Assembly (NCBI GenBank): GCA_030065255.1
Contig: JASJCX010000018.1
Location: 1-49,161 of the forward strand
Source of the DNA: Calothrix sp. MO_167.B42
GTDB lineage: Bacteria > Cyanobacteriota > Cyanobacteriia > Cyanobacteriales > Nostocaceae
Direction of reading: 5' to 3'
DNA length: 49,161 bases
Below the pieces are notes generated by a model. That model was given only the letters and a program-made list of their open reading frames with translations. It ran no database searches and had not been told where the DNA came from. A program made the translations under genes and the position numbers. The stretch's first letter is position 1; each line of letters begins with the position of its first letter. Below, piece after piece: positions 35,102-44,397 of the stretch.

Positions 35102-36142
35102 ATGGCTGCAAAAATTCCCGTCACCGTTATCACTGGCTTCTTAGGAAGTGGTAAAACAACCTTGATTCGTCATTTGCTACAAAATAACCAAGGACGACGG
35201 ATTGCGGTTTTAGTCAATGAATTTGGCGAGCTGGGTATAGATGGTGAGTTGTTGAAATCCTGTCAAATTTGCCCGGAAGATAGTGACGGTAGTGATAGTA
35301 TATTTGAGCTTACCAATGGCTGTTTGTGCTGTACGGTGCAGGAGGAATTTTTGCCAACAATGCAAAAGTTACTCCAACGCAAGGATAGTATTGACTGTAT
35401 TTTGATTGAAACTAGTGGTTTAGCCTTACCCAAACCCCTAGTCAAGGCCTTTCGTTGGCATGAAATTCGCTCCGGTGCCACGGTGGATGCGGTAATTACG
35501 GTGGTGGATTGTGCTGCGGTAGCCGCCGGTACATTTGCCAGCGACCCCCAAGCAGTGGCAGCCCAACGGGAGGCTGATGATAGTTTGGAGCATGAAACCC
35601 CCTTGCAAGAGTTATTTGAAGACCAACTAGTTTGTGCGGATTTGGTGATTTTAAATAAAACCGATTTGGTGGATGAAGCCACAAAAGCTACAGTTGAGGA
35701 GTTGGTGAGGCAGGAGTTACCCAGGGTAGTGAAAATGGTGGATAGTTGTGAAGGGAAACTCGATCCATCCTTGCTGTTAGGGTTTAATGCGGCGGTGGAA
35801 GACAACTTAGATAGTCGTCCCAGCCATCATGATACGGAAGAAGAACACGATCATGATGATGAGATTACCTCAACCCACCTGATTTTAGATCGTGCCTATG
35901 ACCCAGAGCAACTGATGATGGGGTTGCAATCATTAGCACAAGAGCAGGATATTTATCGGATTAAGGGGTTTGTTTCAGTGCCAAATAAGCCCATGCGTTT
36001 GGTTATGCAAGGGGTAGGAAGCCGATTCGATCAATTTTACGATCGCCCTTGGCAAACTGATGAAGCTAGGCAAACTAGTTTAGTGTTTATTGGCAAAGAT
36101 TTGAATAGTTCGGCAATTGAGTCCCAATTGGTAGCACTTTAG
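35102..36142 (+). CDS. cobW: CobW GTP-binding protein (metal chaperone, cobalamin pathway)
   Basis: G3E-family GTPase proposed to supply cobalt to cobaltochelatase. The 346-residue protein shows Walker A GFLGSGKTT (12-20), the GCLCCT metal-binding motif (about 73-78), an NKTD guanine-specificity loop, and a histidine/acid-rich stretch (HHDTEEEHDHDDE, about 241-253) that could hold metal. The CobW C-terminal domain (about 260-346) is complete. It is assigned to CobW rather than a zinc chaperone by the inserted CPEDSDGSDSIFELTN block, typical of cobalamin CobW; this is moderate evidence. No other cobalamin gene adjoins it. Confidence 0.88.
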   Translation: MAAKIPVTVITGFLGSGKTTLIRHLLQNNQGRRIAVLVNEFGELGIDGELLKSCQICPEDSDGSDSIFELTNGCLCCTVQEEFLPTMQKLLQRKDSIDCILIETSGLALPKPLVKAFRWHEIRSGATVDAVITVVDCAAVAAGTFASDPQAVAAQREADDSLEHETPLQELFEDQLVCADLVILNKTDLVDEATKATVEELVRQELPRVVKMVDSCEGKLDPSLLLGFNAAVEDNLDSRPSHHDTEEEHDHDDEITSTHLILDRAYDPEQLMMGLQSLAQEQDIYRIKGFVSVPNKPMRLVMQGVGSRFDQFYDRPWQTDEARQTSLVFIGKDLNSSAIESQLVAL

Positions 36143-36245
36143 AAGAGGAGGGAAGGAGTGAAGAAGGGAATTCCCAGATTTGCTGTTCGATATTCCCACA
36201 AGTTTTAGACTCTGTGCGTCTACACTCCCTCATTCCTCCTTAGTC

Positions 36246-36320
36246 GTAGGTTGGGTTGAGGAACGAAACCCAACAAAGTCCTGACAATGTTGGGTTTCGC
36301 TATCGCTCTACCCAACCTAC
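36246..36320. repeat. GTAGGTTGGGTT palindromic element
   Basis: GTAGGTTGGGT (36246-36256) pairs with ACCCAACCTAC (36310-36320). The inner arms CGAAACCCAACA and TGTTGGGTTTCG also pair. The element sits after cobW and may stop its transcript. The same core is nested in the 41183-41278 element. Confidence 0.75.
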
Positions 36321-36394
36321 AATTCTCCTTAGCTTAACCAATTTCAATGTCCGCGCTCAAAGTAGCTACAGCTATAACAACCGTGAGTTTCGGG

Positions 36395-37045
36395 TTATGA
36401 TTCTGATATTTGCTCCAAGCGCGTTAACCATTGATTAAAATGTTGACACTGCTCGCGAATAATATCTAAACCAATATCCAGAGCAATTAGCGAACCATGC
36501 CAAGGTTTCTCGTAATCAGGAAATAAACGTAGAATCCTTTTTGATGGTGCAGTTTGCGGATCATCATTAATATGTTCTGGTGATGTAAATTTATCACAGT
36601 CTGCCTGAAGACAATCAGCAATGTCTTGCCCAAACCAACCAGCAAACGCTTGAGGCGAGCTGTATAAAAGCCCCTCAAATTCATGCACCAGTAAATTGGG
36701 GATAAAATTGTTATTGTCAATATCAGCTCCCATCTGCTGTTCCAAATATGAAGCTTTCACAAATGGATCAGTTGTGTGTGGCTGGGAATTTTTACCAGGG
36801 AAATCACTGAGCAACCCGTATAAATCAAACATGGTGGTCACAAATGCTGTACTGTCCTCTCGGCATTTACGATACACCTGGGGCTTTATTTTTCCATAGC
36901 TAACTACTCCCCCCTTACCTGTTTTGCTCGTTCTTACAAGTATGGGGTAGAGGTATATATTCTGACGCTGAAAATGGTCATACAGCACTTCCCTAACAAA
37001 AGTTTCTTCTGTTTGCCCCTCAACAAAAATATGGACTCGAATCAT
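36395..37045 (-). CDS. DUF4276 family protein, possibly TOPRIM-like, second gene of an ATPase pair
   Basis: A 216-residue protein. It starts MIRVHIFVEGQTEETFV; the acidic EGQTEE (residues 9-14) looks like the first acidic motif of TOPRIM nucleases (as in OLD proteins). Further marks are FDLYG (D74), HEFEGLLYSS (121-130), TAPSKRI and RLEQI. These match my recollection of DUF4276, which is widespread and functionally uncharacterised. The ATG at 37045 overlaps the ATPase stop (ATGA), so translation is coupled; longer starts would lie within the ATPase gene. Nuclease function is inference, not shown. Confidence 0.75.
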   Translation of the reverse strand: MIRVHIFVEGQTEETFVREVLYDHFQRQNIYLYPILVRTSKTGKGGVVSYGKIKPQVYRKCREDSTAFVTTMFDLYGLLSDFPGKNSQPHTTDPFVKASYLEQQMGADIDNNNFIPNLLVHEFEGLLYSSPQAFAGWFGQDIADCLQADCDKFTSPEHINDDPQTAPSKRILRLFPDYEKPWHGSLIALDIGLDIIREQCQHFNQWLTRLEQISES

Positions 37046-38133
37046 CTTGCAGGTCTCCCTCCAAAAATGTTCTTGTTCCATAACTCGCCTAGAGTGTAGT
37101 CTTCCAGCCATTCAGCCAAATCGTCCTCTTCAAGTCGCCTCAGAGATGATTTGCCCCCTTCTCGGTCTACCACAATCACATCTGCTGGCTCAAACTGATT
37201 CAGTAGTTCCACTGATTGGGTAGAAACAATAATCTGCTTCTCTTTTGCTATGGTACGCATTAAGGAGCCAAGAATGGTAATGGCATAGGGATGGAGTCCC
37301 AATTCTGGCTCATCAACCAGAATGGTAGCAGGTTGTAAATCTACGGGTTGTAGAAATACTACTGTCAAACAGATAAAACGCAAGGTGCCATCTGAAAGCA
37401 GATTAGCTTTAAAAGGTACATCTTGCCCCCGTTCTACCCATTCCAATTCAATCACATCAGGGTTTTGTGGTGCTGGACGTAAGTGAAAGTCGCCGAAAAA
37501 TGGAGCAACTAAACGAATAGTTTTAATAATCCGTTGATACGATTGAGAATTAGTTTGGCGCAGTAAATAGAGAAAAGCAGCCAGATTACGGGCATCAGGA
37601 CGCAAGTAAACATTATCATTGATGGCGTGGGGTTGCTTGACATAAGCAGTATCACTGGTGTCATGGAAGTGATAGACACGCCATTGCTGCATAGCAGGCA
37701 CAACGTAATCGTCAATCCCTGTATCAGTACCTTGTAAAGCTAGAGTTTCAAAATGACCCCTGCCAAGCACCATTTCTCTCCCTACATTCCACCAAAAGGA
37801 TTCTTTGGTGAACATGAGGCGATTATCCTGGGTTGGCTCTAGGGTGGCAAAGTAACCATTATTGCCAAAGTAGAGTTCTATTTCTAACTGTTCGGTGGTT
37901 TTGCGACCAAAATGTAATAAGGCATCAGGACTTCCTTGGCGACTCACAAACACTTGCAGATTCTCCTCAAGTATCTGCTGCACCATCCTGAAAAAACCAA
38001 TAAAGTTGGATTTACCCGCCCCGTTACAGCCAATTAAGACATTAAGCTGTGATAATTCTAGGTCACATGAGGCGATGGATTTAAAACCTTTCAATACAAT
38101 TCTTGATAGTTGCTCAGGGCTATCAGGTGGCAT
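37042..38133 (-). CDS. ABC-type/AAA ATPase (RecF/OLD-like), first gene of the pair
   Basis: A 363-residue SMC/RecF-type ATPase. Walker A is GCNGAGKSN (35-43), the ABC signature-like LLSDGTLRF at 245-253, Walker B ILVDEPE (271-277) followed by LGLHP, and the STQS switch at 304-307. KGFKSI near the N-terminus is the usual start of such ATPases. It has no long coiled coil, so it is closest to AAA_21/AAA_15 ATPases that partner with small effectors. Such ATPases sense phage or DNA damage and activate a nuclease partner in several defence systems. The downstream DUF4276 gene overlaps by 4 bases. Confidence 0.85.
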   Translation of the reverse strand: MPPDSPEQLSRIVLKGFKSIASCDLELSQLNVLIGCNGAGKSNFIGFFRMVQQILEENLQVFVSRQGSPDALLHFGRKTTEQLEIELYFGNNGYFATLEPTQDNRLMFTKESFWWNVGREMVLGRGHFETLALQGTDTGIDDYVVPAMQQWRVYHFHDTSDTAYVKQPHAINDNVYLRPDARNLAAFLYLLRQTNSQSYQRIIKTIRLVAPFFGDFHLRPAPQNPDVIELEWVERGQDVPFKANLLSDGTLRFICLTVVFLQPVDLQPATILVDEPELGLHPYAITILGSLMRTIAKEKQIIVSTQSVELLNQFEPADVIVVDREGGKSSLRRLEEDDLAEWLEDYTLGELWNKNIFGGRPAR

Positions 38134-38252
38134 TGGTTTATGTTTTCCTAAAAGATGTTTGGGGTCTAAGTGATGTTAATGGTTTTCTTTTGGCTTTAGC
38201 CTTTGGTTAAAAGTGATATCGTTTCCGTTTGTATCGGAATTATTTAAATTTC

Positions 38253-38365
38253 GGCGTTGCTGATTAGACAGATGATTTTTATCTCACGCAGAGGCGCAAA
38301 GACGCAGAGGAGTAATGTTTGTTCTGGGCTAAAAATCTAAGTTCATCCCGCATTTATGCAACGCC
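38253..38365. repeat. GGCGTTGC MITE-like element
   Basis: Perfect 8-bp inverted ends GGCGTTGC (38253-38260) and GCAACGCC (38358-38365). The interior contains a 'cgcagaggcgcaaagacgcagagg' unit that is complementary to the 'cctctgtgcctctgtgg' segment just outside (38391-38415) and to one near 44280. Spacer between the ATPase and the pentapeptide gene; no gene. Confidence 0.65.
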
Positions 38366-38462
38366 TAAATTTCCTCTCTTTTCCTTTTCCTCTGTGTTCT
38401 CTGTGCCTCTGTGGTTTTTTATCATTCCGATGTAACCGGATTTGATATGATATCTCTTGCAA

Positions 38463-39956
38463 CTATCTACCTAACCTGTTAGGAATACCTTCACAACCCC
38501 CAGGAATAGTAGCTCTAGTTTTTTCTCCCCCCCAAGCACAGCAATAGTGACGGGTAGCTTCAGACATCCTTTTAACATGACTGAGGTCCGCATTTTCTAC
38601 CACCGTACCAGTATGTTCCCCTGTTTGATAGTTTGGTGGCTCGGTACGACTGCGGGGAGATGCTGTTTCTAATGAACCATAATATAAACGAATGCCATTG
38701 AGATCCGCACCTTTAAGATTTGTTTCATATAAAATAGCCCGGGATAGGTTTGCCTTAACTAAATCACAACCACTGAGATTTGCCCGGACAAAATTAGCTT
38801 CGCTTAAGTCAGTCCACCGCAAATCAGTTTCTGCCAAATCTGCACCTGCTAACATTACCCCTAAATCAATCACCCGCACCCCTGCGAGCCTATCCTCTGC
38901 ATAACCACCACTACCGTTAAGAATTGCCCTGCCTAAGTGTCCATCCCTTTGTAAGGGTGTAAGTAATTTAGAACGGGAGAGAAATCTGAGAATTTTGGCC
39001 TTACCACTCCCATCTACACTACTAAGAATGGCGGCGGTGCGTCCTTCTGCTAACAGCCGTTCTTGGGGCCAATCTTCTAATAATCCTTCTTCATCTAAAA
39101 CTAAATCTGATATACCTTGGAAGTAAGAATCAATGGTTTGTTGTTGGGTAATAACATTTTGTTGGACGGTGAGTAGGTTTTGCTGAATGGTTAAATCCTT
39201 AGAAATAATATACTGTCGCCAAGCAACATAAACGGCAATAATGGCAATGAGAATTTGTCCTAAAGCACCAAACCATTCTGCTAAGGTTCCCGAGGCTTCC
39301 CAATTAATCTTCCGTCCCCAGGCCATGATAAGATTGCCCAATCCAGTGAATTTAACTAATCCAATAGTACTAACAACAACTCCCACGAATCCGCATAAAA
39401 GCATTCGTTCGTAGGCAGAAAACCACTCTGCGACTACATCTTCTATCCAAGGCAAGAGCATTGCCACAGATAACAATAATGTTGCTATGGTACCGATTAT
39501 ACCTAGGATAAAATTATTGATAGCCATACCGATGACAGTCATGGCGATCGCTACTATTGTTAACAATAATGCCCTAGGAGTAACGGTAATTGGATTTACT
39601 ACTCGCTCTTGGAGTTGATAATTGGTTTGTTTGAGAGTATCTGTATTGTGTTGCGATTGCAAAGTAATTGCTGCTAGAGCTTCTTGTGCAGCTAGCTTTT
39701 CTGTCATCGAGCGACTCTCACTTGCATTGTCAAAATCGTTGGGTTGCAAATCTTTTTCTGGTATGGGATGAAAATTAGGTTCTGCTATATATTGTGCCCC
39801 ACCGGGTTCCACACCGTAACATGATTTTTGCTGAATTAATTGGTATGTTTTTTTAATTGGTATTAATAACCTAACTCTCCCATCTGTTTCTGACACTGAG
39901 TTCAATATTAATAGTAATAGTGTATAAAATAGGGAAATATCTACGGATAGAAGCAA
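38463..39956 (-). CDS. Pentapeptide-repeat membrane protein
   Basis: A 497-residue protein as read from a TTG at 39956; a later ATG (residue 84) is possible. Membrane segments appear at about 128-148, 155-175, 190-210 and 235-250, followed by a soluble part. Pentapeptide repeats lie at about 370-420 (AGADLAETDLRWTDLSEANF..., DLVKANLSRAILYETNLKGA), giving a right-handed beta-helix. The tail is rich in Cys/Gly/Arg. Function unknown; membrane pentapeptide proteins are common in cyanobacteria. It follows the ATPase pair on the same strand, and a hydrolase gene lies divergent 93 bases away. Confidence 0.72.
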   Translation of the reverse strand: MLLSVDISLFYTLLLLILNSVSETDGRVRLLIPIKKTYQLIQQKSCYGVEPGGAQYIAEPNFHPIPEKDLQPNDFDNASESRSMTEKLAAQEALAAITLQSQHNTDTLKQTNYQLQERVVNPITVTPRALLLTIVAIAMTVIGMAINNFILGIIGTIATLLLSVAMLLPWIEDVVAEWFSAYERMLLCGFVGVVVSTIGLVKFTGLGNLIMAWGRKINWEASGTLAEWFGALGQILIAIIAVYVAWRQYIISKDLTIQQNLLTVQQNVITQQQTIDSYFQGISDLVLDEEGLLEDWPQERLLAEGRTAAILSSVDGSGKAKILRFLSRSKLLTPLQRDGHLGRAILNGSGGYAEDRLAGVRVIDLGVMLAGADLAETDLRWTDLSEANFVRANLSGCDLVKANLSRAILYETNLKGADLNGIRLYYGSLETASPRSRTEPPNYQTGEHTGTVVENADLSHVKRMSEATRHYCCAWGGEKTRATIPGGCEGIPNRLGR

Positions 39957-40049
39957 AGTAAGCGGCTTAAATCAACAATAAATCTGAAAAATAGGTGTCC
40001 ATTTTACTACTCATGGAGTATTTTATATATCTAGTATTGAGGAGAAAAT

Positions 40050-41042
40050 ATGTCTACACCGGTAAATATACTTGTAATTATTCATGGTATGGTTCCCCAT
40101 CCTGAACCCAAATCTCCGTTTAAACTGTATCAGGAGTTTTGGGATGCTTTACTTGAAGAGGAACCAGAGCTATCTCAAGTTTTCCCGGAAAGTTTTATTG
40201 GGGTTGAGTGGGGACAGGAGTTACCAATTAATTTCAGCATACCTTCATCTGAAATACGTAACGACCAAAGACTAACCCGCGCCCAAAATTTTGTGAATCA
40301 ACGGATTCGCTACGATGAAGTGGTGCAAGACTCCCACCCTAATAATATTATTCAGGATATGGACTTTCCCATACTCACACCTTTGGTAAGAAAATTAGTA
40401 GTTGGTTTGCGAGAATCTATTATTACCCGTGGTTGTGGTGATGTAATTTATTACTCTTCTGAAGATGGAGAGAGGGAAGTTCGTCGGGCTGTTTATGGAC
40501 AAGTTCTAGAAAAATTAGAGCCTTATCATGAAGCTAAAGATGTTCGTCTTCACCTGATGGGCCATAGTTTGGGTGTTACCCTAACCCATGATTTTCTGTT
40601 TGGCTTATTTGCTCCCAATCATCAACCAGGATTCTGTGAAAAAGATTTTGGTGAGGATGGTAAACGTTTTGAAAAATGGCGACAGAAAGCACAAAAAAAG
40701 GAATTAAAATTGGGTTCTTTGTCTAGTACTGCTTCTCAAATTCCCATGTTTGTCATGCGTAAACAAAAGTTAGTAGATATGTTAGCTGAAAATAAATTAC
40801 TTGACCCTAGTAATATTGGAATCGAGCATACCAATCAGGTGAAGTGGAAACTATTCTACGATGTGGACGATATACTTGGTTTTTGTACTCGACGATTGTA
40901 CAATGCCCCTGATGAAATTAGGGAATACCAAGTAGATTGTGGAGATAATCCTGGTGATGCCCATAATGGCTATTGGAAAAATAAAACAGTAATTAAACAA
41001 ACAGCTAATTTATTGATGTCAAATGCTGCTGGACATGATTAA
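40050..41042 (+). CDS. Lipase-like alpha/beta hydrolase
   Basis: A 330-residue protein with the oxyanion strand VIIHGM (about 9-14) and nucleophile elbow LMGHSLG (S173), plus a candidate histidine in GDAHNGYW (about 305). These fit a serine hydrolase with lipase or phospholipase character; the catalytic acid is not clear. GAGGAG stands before the ATG. It is divergent from the pentapeptide gene and close to the ATPase/DUF4276 pair, so a shared accessory module is possible. No signal peptide. Confidence 0.7.
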   Translation: MSTPVNILVIIHGMVPHPEPKSPFKLYQEFWDALLEEEPELSQVFPESFIGVEWGQELPINFSIPSSEIRNDQRLTRAQNFVNQRIRYDEVVQDSHPNNIIQDMDFPILTPLVRKLVVGLRESIITRGCGDVIYYSSEDGEREVRRAVYGQVLEKLEPYHEAKDVRLHLMGHSLGVTLTHDFLFGLFAPNHQPGFCEKDFGEDGKRFEKWRQKAQKKELKLGSLSSTASQIPMFVMRKQKLVDMLAENKLLDPSNIGIEHTNQVKWKLFYDVDDILGFCTRRLYNAPDEIREYQVDCGDNPGDAHNGYWKNKTVIKQTANLLMSNAAGHD

Positions 41043-41094
41043 GTTGATAGTTGACAGTTGATAGTTGATGGTTGACAGTTGACGGTTGACAGTT
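41043..41094. repeat. GTTGATA/GTTGACA heptad tract
   Basis: Seven heptads (GTTGATA, GTTGACA, GTTGATG, GTTGACG) begin directly at the hydrolase stop. Confidence 0.8.
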
Positions 41095-41182
41095 CTTCAG
41101 TTGAACAGTACTGTCCTAACCAATATTGCTATAATTGTTATTTTTTTGTACTAGAAATTCTCTGATAATCTATGTTTTAAGT

Positions 41183-41278
41183 CAATACGGTTCAGTTAAG
41201 GAAAATTGTAGGTTGGGTTTTGTTCTTCAATCCAACCTGCGCTATTTTTGGTTTTCACCGCTTAACTGAACGGTATTG
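41183..41278. repeat. MITE-like element with 18-bp terminal inverted repeats
   Basis: CAATACGGTTCAGTTAAG (41183-41200) and CTTAACTGAACGGTATTG (41261-41278) are inverted repeats with one mismatch. A nested GTAGGTTGG / CCAACCTGC inverted repeat lies inside. The 96-bp element has no gene. Confidence 0.8.
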
Positions 41279-41298
41279 GGTTTTAAGGTAAAGTTATT

Positions 41299-41652
41299 TT
41301 ATCCAAACCAGTGAGATGGTTCGCAACCAGGCTGAACTGTTGCACATAGATGGTGGCTAATACATTCAGATTTTGCTTGGATAATTGATTGAATTCCTTG
41401 ATAAATCAAACCTTCAATGTGTATTTGATGCTCTAGTGGATTACGGGGTAATTTGTCACTCCAATCACAAGCATTATCTGTTTCCTGATTATTATAAAAG
41501 CAGGGAATACGACTAAAAACATAAGCGATTAAGTCTTGTCGTAATTCAGGAATAGCAAAGGCTTGTTGATATGGATAATAAGAATAAGTACCCAGGACAC
41601 TTTCAATCTCTGCAATCACTGATTGCTGTGTTAAATTGATGACTGTTTTCAT
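41299..41652 (-). CDS. Conserved small protein (weakly ComFB-like)
   Basis: A 117-residue soluble protein after a good ribosome site (AAGGAG, 10 bases before the ATG). LRQDLIAYVFSRIPCFY (about 37-53) is reminiscent of the ComFB/CdgR family of cyanobacterial nucleotide-binding proteins. The C-terminus, SHHLCATVQPGCEPSHWFG, has paired histidines and cysteines that could bind metal. I do not name a function; the ComFB suggestion is tentative. Confidence 0.55.
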   Translation of the reverse strand: MKTVINLTQQSVIAEIESVLGTYSYYPYQQAFAIPELRQDLIAYVFSRIPCFYNNQETDNACDWSDKLPRNPLEHQIHIEGLIYQGIQSIIQAKSECISHHLCATVQPGCEPSHWFG

Positions 41653-42280
41653 GATTTAAAACTCCTTTTCTATCCAGTCAATGATGGCTTAACTAAGAAC
41701 CTGTGGGAAGGCTATACCGTTGGGAATCAATATGAATTGAAAAAAATAAGGTACAAATTCCCATAAAGACGCTGAACTCCCATGATTTAGAAACTAGTAA
41801 GTATTAATACTTGATTGGTTGAGCTGAAGACTTAGGAATTTTTTATAATCAATCAGGTATTGGATAATACCAATTTTTTCAAATATTTTATTAATCGGCA
41901 ATAAAAGATACAAAACTAATCATATACAGTGCATCTTTCTACGTAAAAATACTGTTGGTCAGTCAATTTTGGATTTTGGATTTTAGATTTTGGATTTTAG
42001 ATTTTGGATTAACTACCGAATCCGAAGGGGGGTTCCACCTGCCCTTGCAAACTTTCTAAAACGGATTTATCGCTGAATTAAGCTCAAAATCCCTGTGTAT
42101 AGTTTGGGTTAAGAGACAAGATAATCCAACTAAAAGATACTCAGTATTAGGTTTGTGTTCCGTCAACCCAACCTGATATGGACATATGAGGAGCCTATTA
42201 TATCACAGAATAATGATAAATGCCCACGACGTGACGATCGCTATATCATATTCTCCAATATGGCGATCGCAAAGTGCTTT
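41653..42280. other. Spacer with heptad tract
   Basis: AT-rich; includes an ATTTTGG/ATTTTAG heptad tract (about 41967-42008) and HIP1 octamers near 42237 and 42263. No coding sequence accepted. Confidence 0.5.
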
Positions 42281-42383
42281 GGTTATTGACCGAAAAAGAA
42301 AAGGATACAAGCCCCCGGATTTATCCGTGGAAACAAACAAAGGATTTTATCATTATTCCAAGCCCCTGGCTTTAGACATGGGG
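42281..42383 (+). mobile_element. Twin-hairpin mini-element, copy 1 (IS605-derived PATE/MITE)
   Basis: Starts with a TTATTGACC motif and A-rich stretch, then GGATACAAGCCCCCGG...ATCCGTGG (first imperfect hairpin) and AAGCCCCTGGC...CATGGGG (second). The copy at 45250-45345 has the same order on the other strand. Paired subterminal hairpins flanked by a TTGAC-like motif fit short non-autonomous IS200/IS605 derivatives. No tnpA or tnpB within. Confidence 0.6.
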
Positions 42384-42435
42384 ACAATCTAAAATCCAAA
42401 ATCCAAAATCCAAAATTGAATGACGATTTAATTGT

Positions 42436-43083
42436 TTAGTGCATATCGTCGTATTCGTGGGTTTGTTGCACCCTTCTAACTTCTTTGCGGGGGGGTAAAA
42501 ATTCAGCTCGCCGTAGGGGAACTAAGGGTTGATTGGGGTTGTGATAAGGATGTAGTACTTGTACTGTGCGGGTACTACGTTCCTTGGGGGAAAATAGGGC
42601 TAAAACACCTGCCACTACCACTCCACCACCAATTGCTAAACTCATTCCTCCTACTGCCCAAATTATCGGTGAAGACAATAGGGTATTTTCCGTGCTATTT
42701 AATTCTGCTGGTGTGGCAGCTTGTTGATTTGTGTTTTGAGCATTTAATTGCAACTGTTGCAGTTGGAACTGCATTTGTTGATTTTGAACTTTGAGTTGAT
42801 TATTTTCTTGTTGTAACCTTTCACTAATTACCTTTAACTTTTCTAGCTCTGCTATTGTCTGACTAGTGTTTGGGTTTACGGGTAAAGGAACATTGGGATT
42901 TTGTTGTAAATAAGGATATGTTCCCACCTGTGGCATCATGGGAGTCACCACAGGTGCTTGCACGGGCGGAGATACAGTAAAATTGGGTTGCACAGGGGTA
43001 TTACCTGCTGCACCCTTAAGTAATAGGAGCGCCGCCAGCCCTGCTATTGCGACTCCGCCGACAAATGCCATACTTTCACTCAT
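42436..43083 (-). CDS. Membrane protein with coiled coil, 215 aa
   Basis: Function not recognised. A membrane helix at about 7-24 (FVGGVAIAGLAALLLLKG), a Pro/Val-rich stretch, a Gln/Asn-rich coiled coil (about 76-113, IAELEKLKVISERLQQEN...QFQLQQLQLN), a second membrane helix at about 139-164 and a basic tail with PPRKEVRRVQ. Alone on the minus strand between repeats. Confidence 0.65.
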   Translation of the reverse strand: MSESMAFVGGVAIAGLAALLLLKGAAGNTPVQPNFTVSPPVQAPVVTPMMPQVGTYPYLQQNPNVPLPVNPNTSQTIAELEKLKVISERLQQENNQLKVQNQQMQFQLQQLQLNAQNTNQQAATPAELNSTENTLLSSPIIWAVGGMSLAIGGGVVVAGVLALFSPKERSTRTVQVLHPYHNPNQPLVPLRRAEFLPPRKEVRRVQQTHEYDDMH

Positions 43084-43347
43084 CGTCTTTTGCCTCTAGA
43101 CTGCCACACCACTAAATTTAATAGTTTATATTTTCTCACACTCATAAATTTATACCTTACCGCCCCTTCAATATAATACTCAAAATATAAATGTTGATAT
43201 TGACTAGTTGTTAAACCACTGGTATGTGCTTTATATATTCAAAACGATCTCCGTTAAATTGTCTACTGAGGAAGGTGAAAAAAATTAGCTGTTTACACTT
43301 TTTAATTTACCTTCCCTAACTTCATGACAGTAAGTAGTTAATTTTAC

Positions 43348-44148
43348 CTAAGATTTTGCTAATGCTAACTTAAGATTCTGACAAAAACTAGCGATCGCAC
43401 TTAGTCCTTGTTCTGGTGTACCTTCTGCCAATCTCTTAACTATAGCACTGCCGACGATGACTGCATCTGCGCCCCAACCCCTTACTTGTTGTGCCTGTTC
43501 TGGTTGGGAAATTCCAAAGCCTACGCCAATGGGTTTGTCTGTAACACTACGAATCTGGGGAATTAAATCCGATACCCGTGATTCAATTTGCGATCGCATA
43601 CCTGTCACCCCGGTGACGCTAACTAGGTAAATAAATCCTTGGGAGGCTTGAGCAATGGCTTCCATACGTTCCTGGGAACTGGTGGGAGCAATAAGTAAAA
43701 TTACTTCAATGCCAATTTTGCTGGCTGGTTGGAGTAAATTCGCAGCTTCTTCTAGGGGTAAATCCGGTACTACTAACCCAGCCACACCAATGTCTGCTAT
43801 TTGCTGGAGAAATTGCTCAATCCCCCGGTTTAAAATTGGATTATAGTAGGTAAACAGAATAATTGGTGCATCCAAGGTAGGAATTACTTGTTTGAGCATT
43901 TCCAATACTTGATCCAAAGTTGTACCCCTTGATAAAGCCCTGGTTGCAGCAGCTTGAATTACTGGGCCATCGGCGAGGGGATCGGAATAGGGTACACCTA
44001 ATTCAATCATATCCGCACCACTGCGATCGAGGGTTTGGAGTGCAGATGCGGTTGTTGATAAATCAGGATCACCTGCGGTGATAAAAGGAATTAAAGCACA
44101 TTGTTGATTTTGTGCCAGTTTTGCAAAACAATCAGAAATCACAGCCAT
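43348..44148 (-). CDS. trpA: Tryptophan synthase alpha subunit
   Basis: Cleaves indole-3-glycerol phosphate to indole and glyceraldehyde-3-phosphate; indole is channelled to TrpB (47222). The 266-residue product has [13 protein letters not shown] near the N-terminus, the catalytic Glu in [17 protein letters not shown] and the phosphate-binding [14 protein letters not shown] loops. The start is the ATG at 44148, which gives the usual N-terminus; a TTG at 44160 is possible. It lies downstream of ndhL and the DUF3007 gene in the conserved cyanobacterial order. Confidence 0.95.
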   Translation of the reverse strand: MAVISDCFAKLAQNQQCALIPFITAGDPDLSTTASALQTLDRSGADMIELGVPYSDPLADGPVIQAAATRALSRGTTLDQVLEMLKQVIPTLDAPIILFTYYNPILNRGIEQFLQQIADIGVAGLVVPDLPLEEAANLLQPASKIGIEVILLIAPTSSQERMEAIAQASQGFIYLVSVTGVTGMRSQIESRVSDLIPQIRSVTDKPIGVGFGISQPEQAQQVRGWGADAVIVGSAIVKRLAEGTPEQGLSAIASFCQNLKLALAKS

Positions 44149-44397
44149 TTTAGTTATCAATCAAACAATTTTGAATTTTAGATTTTGGATTTTAAATTTT
44201 AGATTTATTTGATCTAGTGCTCCACCAACTTAATTTTGCTGGGTGAACCAAATTCTAGACTTGTCCTCTCTTTCTCTTCCTCTGCGCCCTCTGCGCCTCT
44301 GTGGTTTTTTCCTCTACCCCTGATAATTAACGTGGTGAAGTACTAGTAAAATTTCGGATTTTAAAATCTAAAACTTGGTGACTAACCAACTATTAAT

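Noticed and set aside
35263-35805. 180-codon minus-strand frame inside cobW
   Set aside because: Ser/Thr/Asn-rich antisense shadow of the cobW frame.
42186-42392. 68-codon frame over the twin-hairpin element
   Set aside because: It translates the palindromes and HIP1 sites; no protein-like pattern.
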